NCBI GenBank assembly: GCA_963976395.1
Contig: CAXBLG010000060.1
Coordinates: 1-21,290, forward strand
Direction of reading: 5' to 3'
Length of the DNA stretch: 21,290 bases
Origin: UBA11612 sp963976395
GTDB taxonomy: Bacteria; Pseudomonadota; Alphaproteobacteria; Rhodospirillales; Rhodospirillaceae
The first letter of the stretch is position 1. Each line of letters begins with the position of its first letter. A program made the translations under genes and the position numbers. Below are positions 1 through 5,928 of the stretch, in pieces. The notes under the pieces were generated by a model. It did no database searches. It was not told where the DNA came from and saw only the letters and a list, made by a program, of their open reading frames with translations.

Positions 1-2
1 CC

Positions 3-281
3 CCCGCCTCTCTTGGTGCGCAAGAAGGGATCCCGATTCCGTTGACACTGGCGGGCTACGCTGGTGGGGCCAGCGTGGCCGGATTGGTGGCGCTGCCAAG
101 CGTTTCGTTGGATACAACGGCGGTCGCGCGAAAGGTGCGAGACCACATTTGCGTGTCGGGTTTTCATGTTGGCGGTGTTGATATGGCGCTTGAAGTGCAG
201 GTCGCGGCCTCTGTCAGCGGTGTTGGAGAAAGTCCGCTTCTTGCCCTGGGTCGCGCCGATCATTTAATGCGCGCGAGTTAA
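3..281 (+). CDS. C-terminal end of a protein with a degenerate GGDEF-like domain (5' partial)
   Basis: The frame is open from the window edge to TAA at 279-281, so only about 92 C-terminal residues are visible. They follow the layout of the second half of a GGDEF (diguanylate cyclase) domain. GYAGGASVAGLVAL sits where R(Y/F)GGDEFAVLL is expected, then TTAVARKVRDHI matches the helix usually read as A..IA..+R..I, then FHVGGVDMALEVQVAASV matches the strand usually ending in T.SIGVA. Finally LLALGRADHLMRAS matches the terminal L..RAD.ALY.AK helix. The signature appears as GGASV, so the acidic catalytic residue and the following Glu/Phe are missing, and diguanylate cyclase activity is unlikely. 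It may be a c-di-GMP or GTP binding or structural remnant domain. The N-terminus, which may hold sensory or EAL domains, lies outside the window. The assignment is from pattern alone. Confidence 0.55.
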   Translation, partial: PASLGAQEGIPIPLTLAGYAGGASVAGLVALPSVSLDTTAVARKVRDHICVSGFHVGGVDMALEVQVAASVSGVGESPLLALGRADHLMRAS

Positions 282-310
282 ACCGCTGATTTTCCGAGCG
301 ATCGGTCGTC

Positions 311-514
311 CTACGCTATGATGTCGGGGATCAATCGGTCTTGCAGGGAAGAGATATGATCCTTCAGCGCCAACTTACGTTTTTTCAGCCGCGAAACTTT
401 AATCTGATCAAAGTCGCTTTTCTCGGTCAATGTATTGATGACATCGTCCAGGTCGCGGTGTTCCAACTCCAATTCAGCAAGCTTGGCTCTTAACTGGTCC
501 TGATTTTCTGACAT
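311..514 (-). CDS. YdcH family protein (DUF465)
   Basis: This 67-residue acidic/basic helical protein has the YdcH/DUF465 pattern: L..LE.EHRDLD in the first helix, a short turn, and the hallmark RLKKRKLALKDHISSL in the second. The family is common in Alphaproteobacteria as small antiparallel helical hairpins, and its biochemical role is not established. The ATG at 514 is preceded by AGGATG about 11 bases upstream, an acceptable ribosome-binding site. It runs tail to tail with the GGDEF-like gene, with a 29-base gap. A second member of the same family lies 350 bases away on the opposite strand, so this is a divergent paralogue pair. No strong promoter is visible, although TATAAC stands shortly before the start. 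Confidence 0.85.
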   Translation of the reverse strand: MSENQDQLRAKLAELELEHRDLDDVINTLTEKSDFDQIKVSRLKKRKLALKDHISSLQDRLIPDIIA

Positions 515-864
515 TGAAGTAGGTGCATCCTGTTATAGTCGGGCCGATAGTATCCTCGACGCCTTCAGTTTTGAGATACTTTTAATTGTAGCGCGCGCAA
601 GGGGTGGCACCGCCCTCCATCTCAATTTTACACCGCCGGTATGCTTCGAGTCGAATATGGGGTGGGCTTCTGGAGGCCGCAAAGTCTTCCGACTCCGTAT
701 TTTTACAGGTAATGGGCGCTCTGTGGTGAGGGTGGAGAGTGTCATCAGCTGACCGTACACCAACACAAAAGATAGGCAACACAAAGGGTTAAGACAGGTC
801 TGGAATCAGGACGGCTCCTGGTTATACACTTGAGCGTTCTTGAACCACAATCCGGAGGAAATCC
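515..864. other. 350-base divergent intergenic region
   Basis: This is the space between the two divergent YdcH-like genes. Open frames on the minus strand (for example 533-784) have no family resemblance, and their compositions look unlike the neighbouring genes, so I call no gene. A small perfect-to-G:U hairpin, ATCAGGA-CGGC-TCCTGGT, lies at 805-822, about 45 bases before the second gene. It has no T-run, so it is not a terminator. No riboswitch, tRNA or repeat was recognised, and the regulatory content is unknown. Confidence 0.4.
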
Positions 865-1032
865 ATGGGTCAGGATGCGAGGAATGAGTCCCTACGAAGC
901 AAGCACGATGAACTTGAGACCGTAATATTCGAAGAAGAGCGACGACCATTCCCGGATTTCCGACGCGTTCACGAACTAAAAAGGAAGAAGCTGAAGATTA
1001 AGGATGAGCTGCAGCGGATAGCTGTTAGCTAG
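865..1032 (+). CDS. YdcH family small protein (DUF465), 55 aa
   Basis: The short reading frame begins with ATG at 865 behind an excellent ribosome-binding site (GGAGG at 854-858) and ends at TAG 1030-1032. The 55-residue product contains L+..H.ELE..I..EERRP.PD...V.ELKRKKLK+KDEL, which is the YdcH/DUF465 consensus: a first helix, an RRPFPD turn, and a Lys/Arg-rich second helix. It resembles the standard family form more closely than the 67-residue paralogue at 311-514. The function of the family is not known. It is monocistronic: the next downstream feature is a strong intrinsic terminator at 1133-1160. The length is normal for the family, and gene finders with a 60-residue cut-off would miss it. 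Confidence 0.88.
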   Translation: MGQDARNESLRSKHDELETVIFEEERRPFPDFRRVHELKRKKLKIKDELQRIAVS

Positions 1033-1132
1033 TACCGAAGGTACATCAGCCGCTTTTTCCGATCCGCCGGAGCAAAAAACGGAGGCTCGCCGTTTCCGGA
1101 CTGGACCGGGGTAGGATCCCTAAGACGCTTAA

Positions 1133-1160
1133 GGCCCATCGGCGGATGGGCCTTTTTTTT
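1133..1160 (+). terminator. Intrinsic terminator after the 55-aa YdcH gene
   Basis: A perfect 8-bp stem (GGCCCATC / GATGGGCC) with a GGCG loop is followed directly by eight T residues. This is a textbook rho-independent terminator for plus-strand transcription. On the minus strand the hairpin is not followed by a T-run, so it would not serve the convergent gene ending at 1183. Confidence 0.93.
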
Positions 1161-1182
1161 GGGCGCAGTTCAGCAGTCTGGC

Positions 1183-1851
1183 TTAGGCGTCAGTTTCGCC
1201 CGAAGGGGTGTCACTATTCTCTGATGGGACAGTCGCATCCGGCGCGCTTGCGAGATCCGGAGCAGCTTGAGGGCTCTCTTTTTGTTTTTTCGCAGCGTCC
1301 TTAGCGGCGGCCTTGGCTGCGCGCTCGACCCGGCGCTGCGCCGTAAGAGCCATTTTCTCGAGTTCAGCTTCTGTGCACAGCCCAAGAATGACAGGGTTCT
1401 GCGGTTTTATATTGGGGGCGTTCCAATGAGTCCGGTCCCGTACGCTGTTAATCGTCGGCTTAGTCGTGCCGATCAAGCGGCACAATTGTGCATCCGTGAG
1501 GTCTGGAAGGTTTTTTAGCAGCCACGCAATGGCGTCCGGGCGCTCTTGCCGTTTAGACACGGGGGTATAACGCGCGCCTTTGGAGCGGGCTTTCGGAATG
1601 GGCATGTCAGACTTACTGATTTTCAGTCTTGCCTTGGGGTCGTTTTGGCAACGATCCAATTCTTCCTGAGTCAGTTGATGGTTGATGATCGGGTTGACTC
1701 CCACGATGCCGACGGCCACTTCGCCGTCTGCGATCGCTTGCACCTCTAACTCGTGCATGCCTGTGAAGTCGGCAATCTGTTCAAAAGACAGCGCCGTATT
1801 TTCAACCAGCCATACGGCCGTGGCCTTCGGCATAAGAGGCTGTAATGCCAT
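1183..1851 (-). CDS. trcR: TrcR-like cell-cycle transcriptional regulator (DUF1013)
   Basis: The 222-residue protein matches the alphaproteobacterial DUF1013 family, now named cell cycle transcriptional regulator TrcR. Visible markers are the N-terminus MALQPLMPKATAVWLVENT, a first helix-turn-helix (LSFEQIADFTGMHELEVQAI, about 21-40), the connector VGVNPIINHQLT and a PRSKGARYTPVSKRQ-like basic linker. A second helix-turn-helix follows (LTDAQLCRLIGTTKPTINSV, about 118-137) with RTHWN after it. The tail from about 175 is Lys/Ala-rich and then acidic, probably disordered. I chose the ATG at 1851, preceded by AAGGGAAG, over an ATG 45 bases upstream, because family members begin with this MALQ/MAxP sequence. 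A good promoter lies upstream (1952-1981). The family role in cell-cycle transcription is taken from its name, not shown here. Confidence 0.88.
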   Translation of the reverse strand: MALQPLMPKATAVWLVENTALSFEQIADFTGMHELEVQAIADGEVAVGIVGVNPIINHQLTQEELDRCQNDPKARLKISKSDMPIPKARSKGARYTPVSKRQERPDAIAWLLKNLPDLTDAQLCRLIGTTKPTINSVRDRTHWNAPNIKPQNPVILGLCTEAELEKMALTAQRRVERAAKAAAKDAAKKQKESPQAAPDLASAPDATVPSENSDTPSGETDA

Positions 1852-1951
1852 AGTCTTCCCTTTCGGATGTCTGCGCGGAGGCAGCATAGTCGCCACGCAA
1901 AAGGCCGGCGCCTAGAAAAAGCGACCGGGCCTAAATAGTCGATTTCGCCGG

Positions 1952-1981
1952 TATATATCGGGTTTATCACAACGGGGTCAA
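1952..1981 (-). promoter_or_regulatory. Predicted sigma-70-type promoter of the TrcR-like gene
   Basis: On the minus strand TTGACC (1981-1976) and TATATA (1957-1952) are separated by 18 bases. Reading ATATAT as the -10 gives 17. The expected transcript has a leader of about 95 bases. The promoter lies between the quinone oxidoreductase stop (2036) and the regulator start (1851), so the regulator probably has its own transcript. Confidence 0.6.
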
Positions 1982-2035
1982 ACCGTTCCCGTAGAATAGG
2001 GGCAACGGATTGAAAAAACTATAGCTTTTCCGCGT

Positions 2036-3046
2036 TTACAGGCTGATTTCCAGGACGATTTTGCCAATATGCCGGCTGCTTTCCATAAGCCGGTGGGCTT
2101 CAGCGGCCTCCTCCAGCGCTAAAATGGAATCCATCACAGGCCGTATGGTGCCCTTTTCGATGAGGGGCCAGACGTGAGTTCTAAGGGCTGCGGCAACGGC
2201 CCCCTTGAAGGCAGTGCTCCGGGGCCGCAAGGTTGATCCACTCAGGGTTAGTCGTTTGAGCATCACAGGCATGAAATCGACTTCGATTTTTGAACCCTGC
2301 AAAAACGCAATGTTTACTAGGCGGCCATCGGCTTTCAGGCAGCGGATATTGCGCGGTATGTAGTCGCCGCCGACCATGTCGAGGATGACATCCACGCCTT
2401 TTCCGGGAAGCTGGCTTCGAATTTCCTCTACAAAGTCAGCGGTGGTGTAATTGATGACGAGGTCCGCGCCCAGTTTCCGGCATGCCTCACATTTCTCGTC
2501 GCTGCCTGCGGTGGTGACCACATAAGCGCCAAACGCTTTTGCAAGTTGGATTGCGGTTGTGCCGATGCCGCTGCTTCCGCCGTGGACCAGAAAAGTCTCG
2601 CCGGTTTTTAGAGCGCCGCGCTCGAATACATTGTGCCAAACCGTAAAGAAAGTTTCCGGCACTGCGGCGGCTTCGGTCATGCTCAAAGATTTTGGTATTG
2701 GCAAACAGGTGAGCGCCGGTGCGGTGACATACTCTGCGTATCCGCCGCCCGAAACCAGCGCGCATATATTATCGCCAACAGTCGGTGTGGTGACTCCTTC
2801 GCCGATCGCAACAACTGTGCCCGCGACTTCAAGTCCCGGCAGGTCGGACGCGCCGGGCGGAGCCGGGTAACGTCCTATGCGTTGTATGACGTCTGGCCGA
2901 TTGACCCCTGCGGCGTGCACCGCGATTAAAACTTCTCCGGCGGCAAGTAGGGGCAGGGGACGTTCTCCCAATACTAACTTCTCGGGGCCGCCAGGTTCGC
3001 TGATTTCGATACAGCGCATGCGCGCCGGAAGCGTCGGTTTGGTCAC
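2036..3046 (-). CDS. NAD(P)H-quinone oxidoreductase, zinc-binding dehydrogenase-like MDR family
   Basis: The product is a medium-chain dehydrogenase/reductase of the quinone reductase/PIG3 (TP53I3) type, which transfers electrons from NADPH to quinones in the cytoplasm. Seen in order: an N-terminal GroES-like domain (GEVLIAVHAAGVNRPDVIQR, YPAPPGAS.LPGLEVAGTV) and a Rossmann domain with LVHGGSSGIGTTAIQLAK and KLGADLVINY. The C-terminal part has FMPVMLKRLTLSGSTLR and HIGKIVLEI. The cysteine ligands of zinc alcohol dehydrogenases are absent, as usual for quinone reductases. I chose GTG at 3046, eight bases after GGGGGAG, giving 336 aa, close to the family length. An ATG at 3076 has no clear ribosome-binding site, and an ATG at 3151 would lie upstream of the likely promoter. 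Confidence 0.88.
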   Translation of the reverse strand: MTKPTLPARMRCIEISEPGGPEKLVLGERPLPLLAAGEVLIAVHAAGVNRPDVIQRIGRYPAPPGASDLPGLEVAGTVVAIGEGVTTPTVGDNICALVSGGGYAEYVTAPALTCLPIPKSLSMTEAAAVPETFFTVWHNVFERGALKTGETFLVHGGSSGIGTTAIQLAKAFGAYVVTTAGSDEKCEACRKLGADLVINYTTADFVEEIRSQLPGKGVDVILDMVGGDYIPRNIRCLKADGRLVNIAFLQGSKIEVDFMPVMLKRLTLSGSTLRPRSTAFKGAVAAALRTHVWPLIEKGTIRPVMDSILALEEAAEAHRLMESSRHIGKIVLEISL

Positions 3047-3106
3047 GTTAAATAACTCCCCCTGAGGAAACTCCATCGGCTGACTTTTTGAAGGTGTTGG
3101 GATAAG

Positions 3107-3135
3107 TTTATATGGTGTTGGTGTCTTGTCGTCCA
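3107..3135 (-). promoter_or_regulatory. Predicted promoter of the quinone oxidoreductase gene, in a shared divergent region
   Basis: On the minus strand TGGACG (3135-3130) and TATAAA (3112-3107) are 17 bases apart, giving a start near 3100 and a leader of about 54 bases to GTG 3046. On the plus strand TTGAAG (3088-3093) and TATGGT (3111-3116), also 17 apart, could drive the DUF1192 gene. The two -10 elements overlap, so the two transcripts may compete for polymerase. Confidence 0.5.
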
Positions 3136-3157
3136 CCGGATGAGGGAGCATGAAAGA

Positions 3158-3340
3158 ATGGATACGGATGATCTTGAACCCATCAAAAAGAAACCTCAGA
3201 CAAAAGACCTCAGCCGGATGTCTATTGAAGGACTCCGTGAGTACATCGCCGAACTGAAAACCGAAATCGTTCGCGCGGAAGAGGCGATTGCCAAAAAAGA
3301 TAAGGCGCGCGAAGGGGCGGAGTCATTTTTTAAATCGTGA
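3158..3340 (+). CDS. DUF1192 family protein
   Basis: This 60-residue small protein has the DUF1192 pattern: an acidic N-terminus (MDTDDLEP.KKKP), then DLSRMSIEGLREYIAELKTEI, RAEEAI..K and AR.GAESFFK. The core (L..SIEEL...I..L..EI.R) is conserved in Alphaproteobacteria, where it is predicted to be a helical hairpin of unknown function. The ATG at 3158 is preceded by GAGGGAG with good spacing. An in-frame ATG at 3140 would overlap that site and is not favoured. It is divergent from the quinone oxidoreductase, a neighbour pairing I recall from related genomes. Its stop (TGA 3338-3340) overlaps the GTG of the next gene, so the two are probably translationally coupled. Confidence 0.85.
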   Translation: MDTDDLEPIKKKPQTKDLSRMSIEGLREYIAELKTEIVRAEEAIAKKDKAREGAESFFKS

Positions 3341-3717
3341 CTATGCGCGCGCGATTGGAGCGCTGGGCGGCGAACCTCAAGCGAGACACTTATGCCCTAT
3401 ATCTTGGCGCGCGCGACCCTCGTGTGCCTTGGGCGGCTAAACTACTAGCGGCAGTTGTGGCTGCTTACGCTATTAGTCCGATCGATCTGATTCCCGACTT
3501 CATTCCAGTGCTGGGTTACCTGGATGATCTTATTTTGATCCCGTTGGGCATTGTGCTTGTTGTCCGGATGATTCCATCTGAATTGATGCAAGATCTTCGT
3601 GATCAGGCCGACACACATTTCTCTGCCTCAAAACCTACAAGCCGTGCGGCAGCAAGCGTTGTGATCATCATTTGGATAATTTTAGGGTTTGCGCTGATCT
3701 ATGCACTGCTCAACTGA
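3337..3717 (+). CDS. DUF1232 (YkvA-like) membrane protein
   Basis: The 126-residue protein carries the DUF1232/YkvA hallmark: ARDPRVPWAAKLLAAVVAAY followed by AISPIDLIPDFIPVLGYLDDL. This is a conserved SPIDLIPD..P..G..DD core between hydrophobic segments. A further transmembrane helix is at the C-terminus (VVIIIWIILGFALIYALL). It is probably an inner-membrane protein of unknown function. The GTG start at 3337 overlaps the preceding TGA (GTGA), suggesting coupling. ATG at 3343 is an equally plausible start, two codons shorter. It converges on the cyclase gene with a 14-base gap and no recognisable terminator between them. Confidence 0.87.
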   Translation: MTMRARLERWAANLKRDTYALYLGARDPRVPWAAKLLAAVVAAYAISPIDLIPDFIPVLGYLDDLILIPLGIVLVVRMIPSELMQDLRDQADTHFSASKPTSRAAASVVIIIWIILGFALIYALLN

Positions 3718-3731
3718 GGGCACACGTTAGA

Positions 3732-5684
3732 CTACAAGTCGGCCAGCTCATTCTTGTGAGCATCATTCCAGCCCACCTCGTATAGAGGCTTGCGGCCTTG
3801 GATGCCTTTCATGTCAAACCCGCCGCGTGGAATGAACCCAAACTTCTGACCTTTGCAGGCATCGACGATTGCCTGTGAAACCCAGATATTGCCGGTGCTG
3901 GCTTTGTCACAAATACGGGCGGTCATTTGTACTGCGGCACCGAAGAAATCGTTTTCTTCCTCCACCGCTTCCCCGGCATTGATGCCGATTCTGATTTGTA
4001 CCTGGATGTTTGGGTTTTTCGAATTATGAGCGGCAACTGCGCGCTGCATGGCGATTGACCCGGCTACAGCGGCCGCCGGGGAAGGAAAAGTCGCCATAAT
4101 GCCGTCGCCGGTATGTTTCACCTCGCGGCCTTTCTGCGCTTTGATCGCGCTACGGACTGCGTCGTTGTGAGCGCGCACGGCTTTTTGAGCTCCCGCATTA
4201 CCGAGTTTCTGCGTCATCGCGGTGGACCCGACAATGTCCGTGAATACAAACGTAATGAGGGACGGTACTGTTGGGCGCTTATCTGGCAGGTTCCATTCGG
4301 ACAGGAGTCCATCGAGGCTTGGCACGATGGTGCGGTTCCCGCCCATGTATTGAGTCATGGCCTTGCTGCCGGACTGAATCATACCGGCGTAGCGTGGGTT
4401 TTTTCCATGAGAGGGAAGTTCGACACAGAACGATGTTGCGCTGGCGGCGTTGGTGCCCGCCGAAACTAGACTGTCTTTCAAAATGGCCAACTGTTCGTCA
4501 CGCCCAAGACGCTTACTCTGGCCGGCAACGGAGGCGGCTCCGGCCACGTAGAGATTGAGTCCAAACCGGGTGAACGTATTGAATTGAACCGAATTGACAC
4601 TGCTAACGGCATCTTTGACGAATTGACCGAGACTCGCCCGCACTTCTGTTTCGGCCGTTGTCTTTTTTTTCGGCTTTTCCTCAGCAGGTTTCTTTTCTTC
4701 GGTTTTTTTCTGCTCTTTCTCCTTTGGGGCTTGCGGTGTGGGCGCTTCCTTCTCTTCTTTTTTAGCCTCTTCCGGTTGTGCGGTCTGGGCTTCCTCAGGT
4801 TTGTCTGCGTCTTCTTTGCCGCTCACCTCAACGTCCATTTCGGCATCCAGGTCCGCCGGCATCTCGTCTTCCACAATATCCTCAAGACCCGAAGGCTCTT
4901 CCGCGCGCTCAATCTCCACTTGATCGAATTCGACGTCCTGGGTAGGGGCCTTCGTCTTGCTGGCAACCGCGGCCATCATTTGGTCGGGGCCTACAGCTTG
5001 TCGTTTGCGGCGAGGTCCACCTCGTAACATGCCGAGAATGTTGAAGTGCTTTTGTAAATTCACAAACATCGACAGGAAAAAGAGTGAAATAAATGTGCCG
5101 TTAATGAGGGGTAGCCGGTTGGCCCGTGGCAATACGTCCATAGCGACCAGTTGTGCGATGATTAGCGCCATGGCTGCGGCGCCGATTGCGGCCACGCCCA
5201 CGCTGATGGCCAAGACCATGATGGCGCGGGCAACACCGCTCGACTTCTTCTTCGGCCTGCGTTTAACTTTGCCCTGCGCTCCGCTTGTCTTTGCGACCTT
5301 CTTCTTCTTTTTCTTTTTAGGCGCAGCTCTCGCCGGTGAGGGGTCGGCGCTCGGTGGGCCGCCGCGTTGCAGGCTTTGCCGTTGGGTTTGCCCGCCGCCG
5401 CGACGAGGAGCTTTTTTTTGTGGCGCTTTGCCCGCTCCGGTCCCGAACATATCGTCGGCATCGCCCATTTGTTTTGCCTTGGGGCTTTGCCAAGCCACGA
5501 CGTCTTCGGTGGTGTTGGTTTCGGGATAAAATGTTTCGCGAACCACGCGGGTTGCATAGCCCTCTTTGTTAGCGACTACGTTTGCCTCTTCGATGGCGAT
5601 ATCGCGCTCACCGCTCTCGAAGCTGGCGTGGAGTTGCCAACGACCGTTCTGATGGTAATAGACTTCGTATGTATCCCGCGCCAT
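3732..5684 (-). CDS. Membrane-anchored class III adenylate/guanylate cyclase, catalytically intact
   Basis: The 650-residue protein has an N-terminal unrecognised domain of about 70 residues (YEVYYHQNGRWQLHASF ... VVRETFYPETNTTE). A Lys-rich linker with a run of seven Lys follows near 123-129, then two hydrophobic helices (about 153-185 and 193-212) and a long Glu/Lys/Pro-rich low-complexity stretch (about 240-345). After a helical middle domain (about 350-450) comes a class III cyclase domain (about 475-640). Metal-binding aspartates are present at D483 (FTDIVGST) and D527 (HTGDGIM). K523 and D579 (DFFG) fit the adenine-recognition pair, so ATP to cAMP is the likely reaction, and R590 is kept. 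The Asn usually found in the N..AR motif is Gln586. The catalytic domain is cytoplasmic. The sister gene at 5929-7878 is a degenerate paralogue on the same strand. The start codon lacks a strong ribosome-binding site. Confidence 0.88.
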   Translation of the reverse strand: MARDTYEVYYHQNGRWQLHASFESGERDIAIEEANVVANKEGYATRVVRETFYPETNTTEDVVAWQSPKAKQMGDADDMFGTGAGKAPQKKAPRRGGGQTQRQSLQRGGPPSADPSPARAAPKKKKKKKVAKTSGAQGKVKRRPKKKSSGVARAIMVLAISVGVAAIGAAAMALIIAQLVAMDVLPRANRLPLINGTFISLFFLSMFVNLQKHFNILGMLRGGPRRKRQAVGPDQMMAAVASKTKAPTQDVEFDQVEIERAEEPSGLEDIVEDEMPADLDAEMDVEVSGKEDADKPEEAQTAQPEEAKKEEKEAPTPQAPKEKEQKKTEEKKPAEEKPKKKTTAETEVRASLGQFVKDAVSSVNSVQFNTFTRFGLNLYVAGAASVAGQSKRLGRDEQLAILKDSLVSAGTNAASATSFCVELPSHGKNPRYAGMIQSGSKAMTQYMGGNRTIVPSLDGLLSEWNLPDKRPTVPSLITFVFTDIVGSTAMTQKLGNAGAQKAVRAHNDAVRSAIKAQKGREVKHTGDGIMATFPSPAAAVAGSIAMQRAVAAHNSKNPNIQVQIRIGINAGEAVEEENDFFGAAVQMTARICDKASTGNIWVSQAIVDACKGQKFGFIPRGGFDMKGIQGRKPLYEVGWNDAHKNELADL

Positions 5685-5928
5685 GGCTCACTGCGCCCAT
5701 TACGTTGCCGCAATAGCGCCGTCTCTCCCTCATTTGTGCCGCCGGCTGTACCCCGGTCACTTTATTTAAGGCGGCAAAAAACACAGGCATGCGGTCCACG
5801 TTGGCCGAGCACACCCGAGCTCATCATAAATGGGCGGAAAACCCTAAAGATGCCTTAAATTTCCGCGTGTTGCGCTTGCAGACTTGCCGCAAAGCAGCTG
5901 GGAATTTGCCATAGGCTCTTATATGAGT

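Noticed and set aside
282..310. CCGA-GCGA-TCGG hairpin between the convergent GGDEF-like and YdcH genes
   Set aside because: Only a 4-bp stem and no T-run, so too weak for a terminator.
533..784. Open frames of 66-83 codons on the minus strand in the YdcH gap
   Set aside because: No family resemblance, no good ribosome-binding site, and two overlapping frames compete; likely chance.
805..822. Hairpin as a terminator
   Set aside because: Short stem with a G:U pair and no T-run, and it lies before a gene rather than after one.
4584..5529. Long plus-strand frames inside the cyclase gene
   Set aside because: They are antisense to the Lys/Glu-rich low-complexity linker, giving Phe/Leu-rich proteins that mimic membrane proteins. 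The minus-strand gene explains the region.
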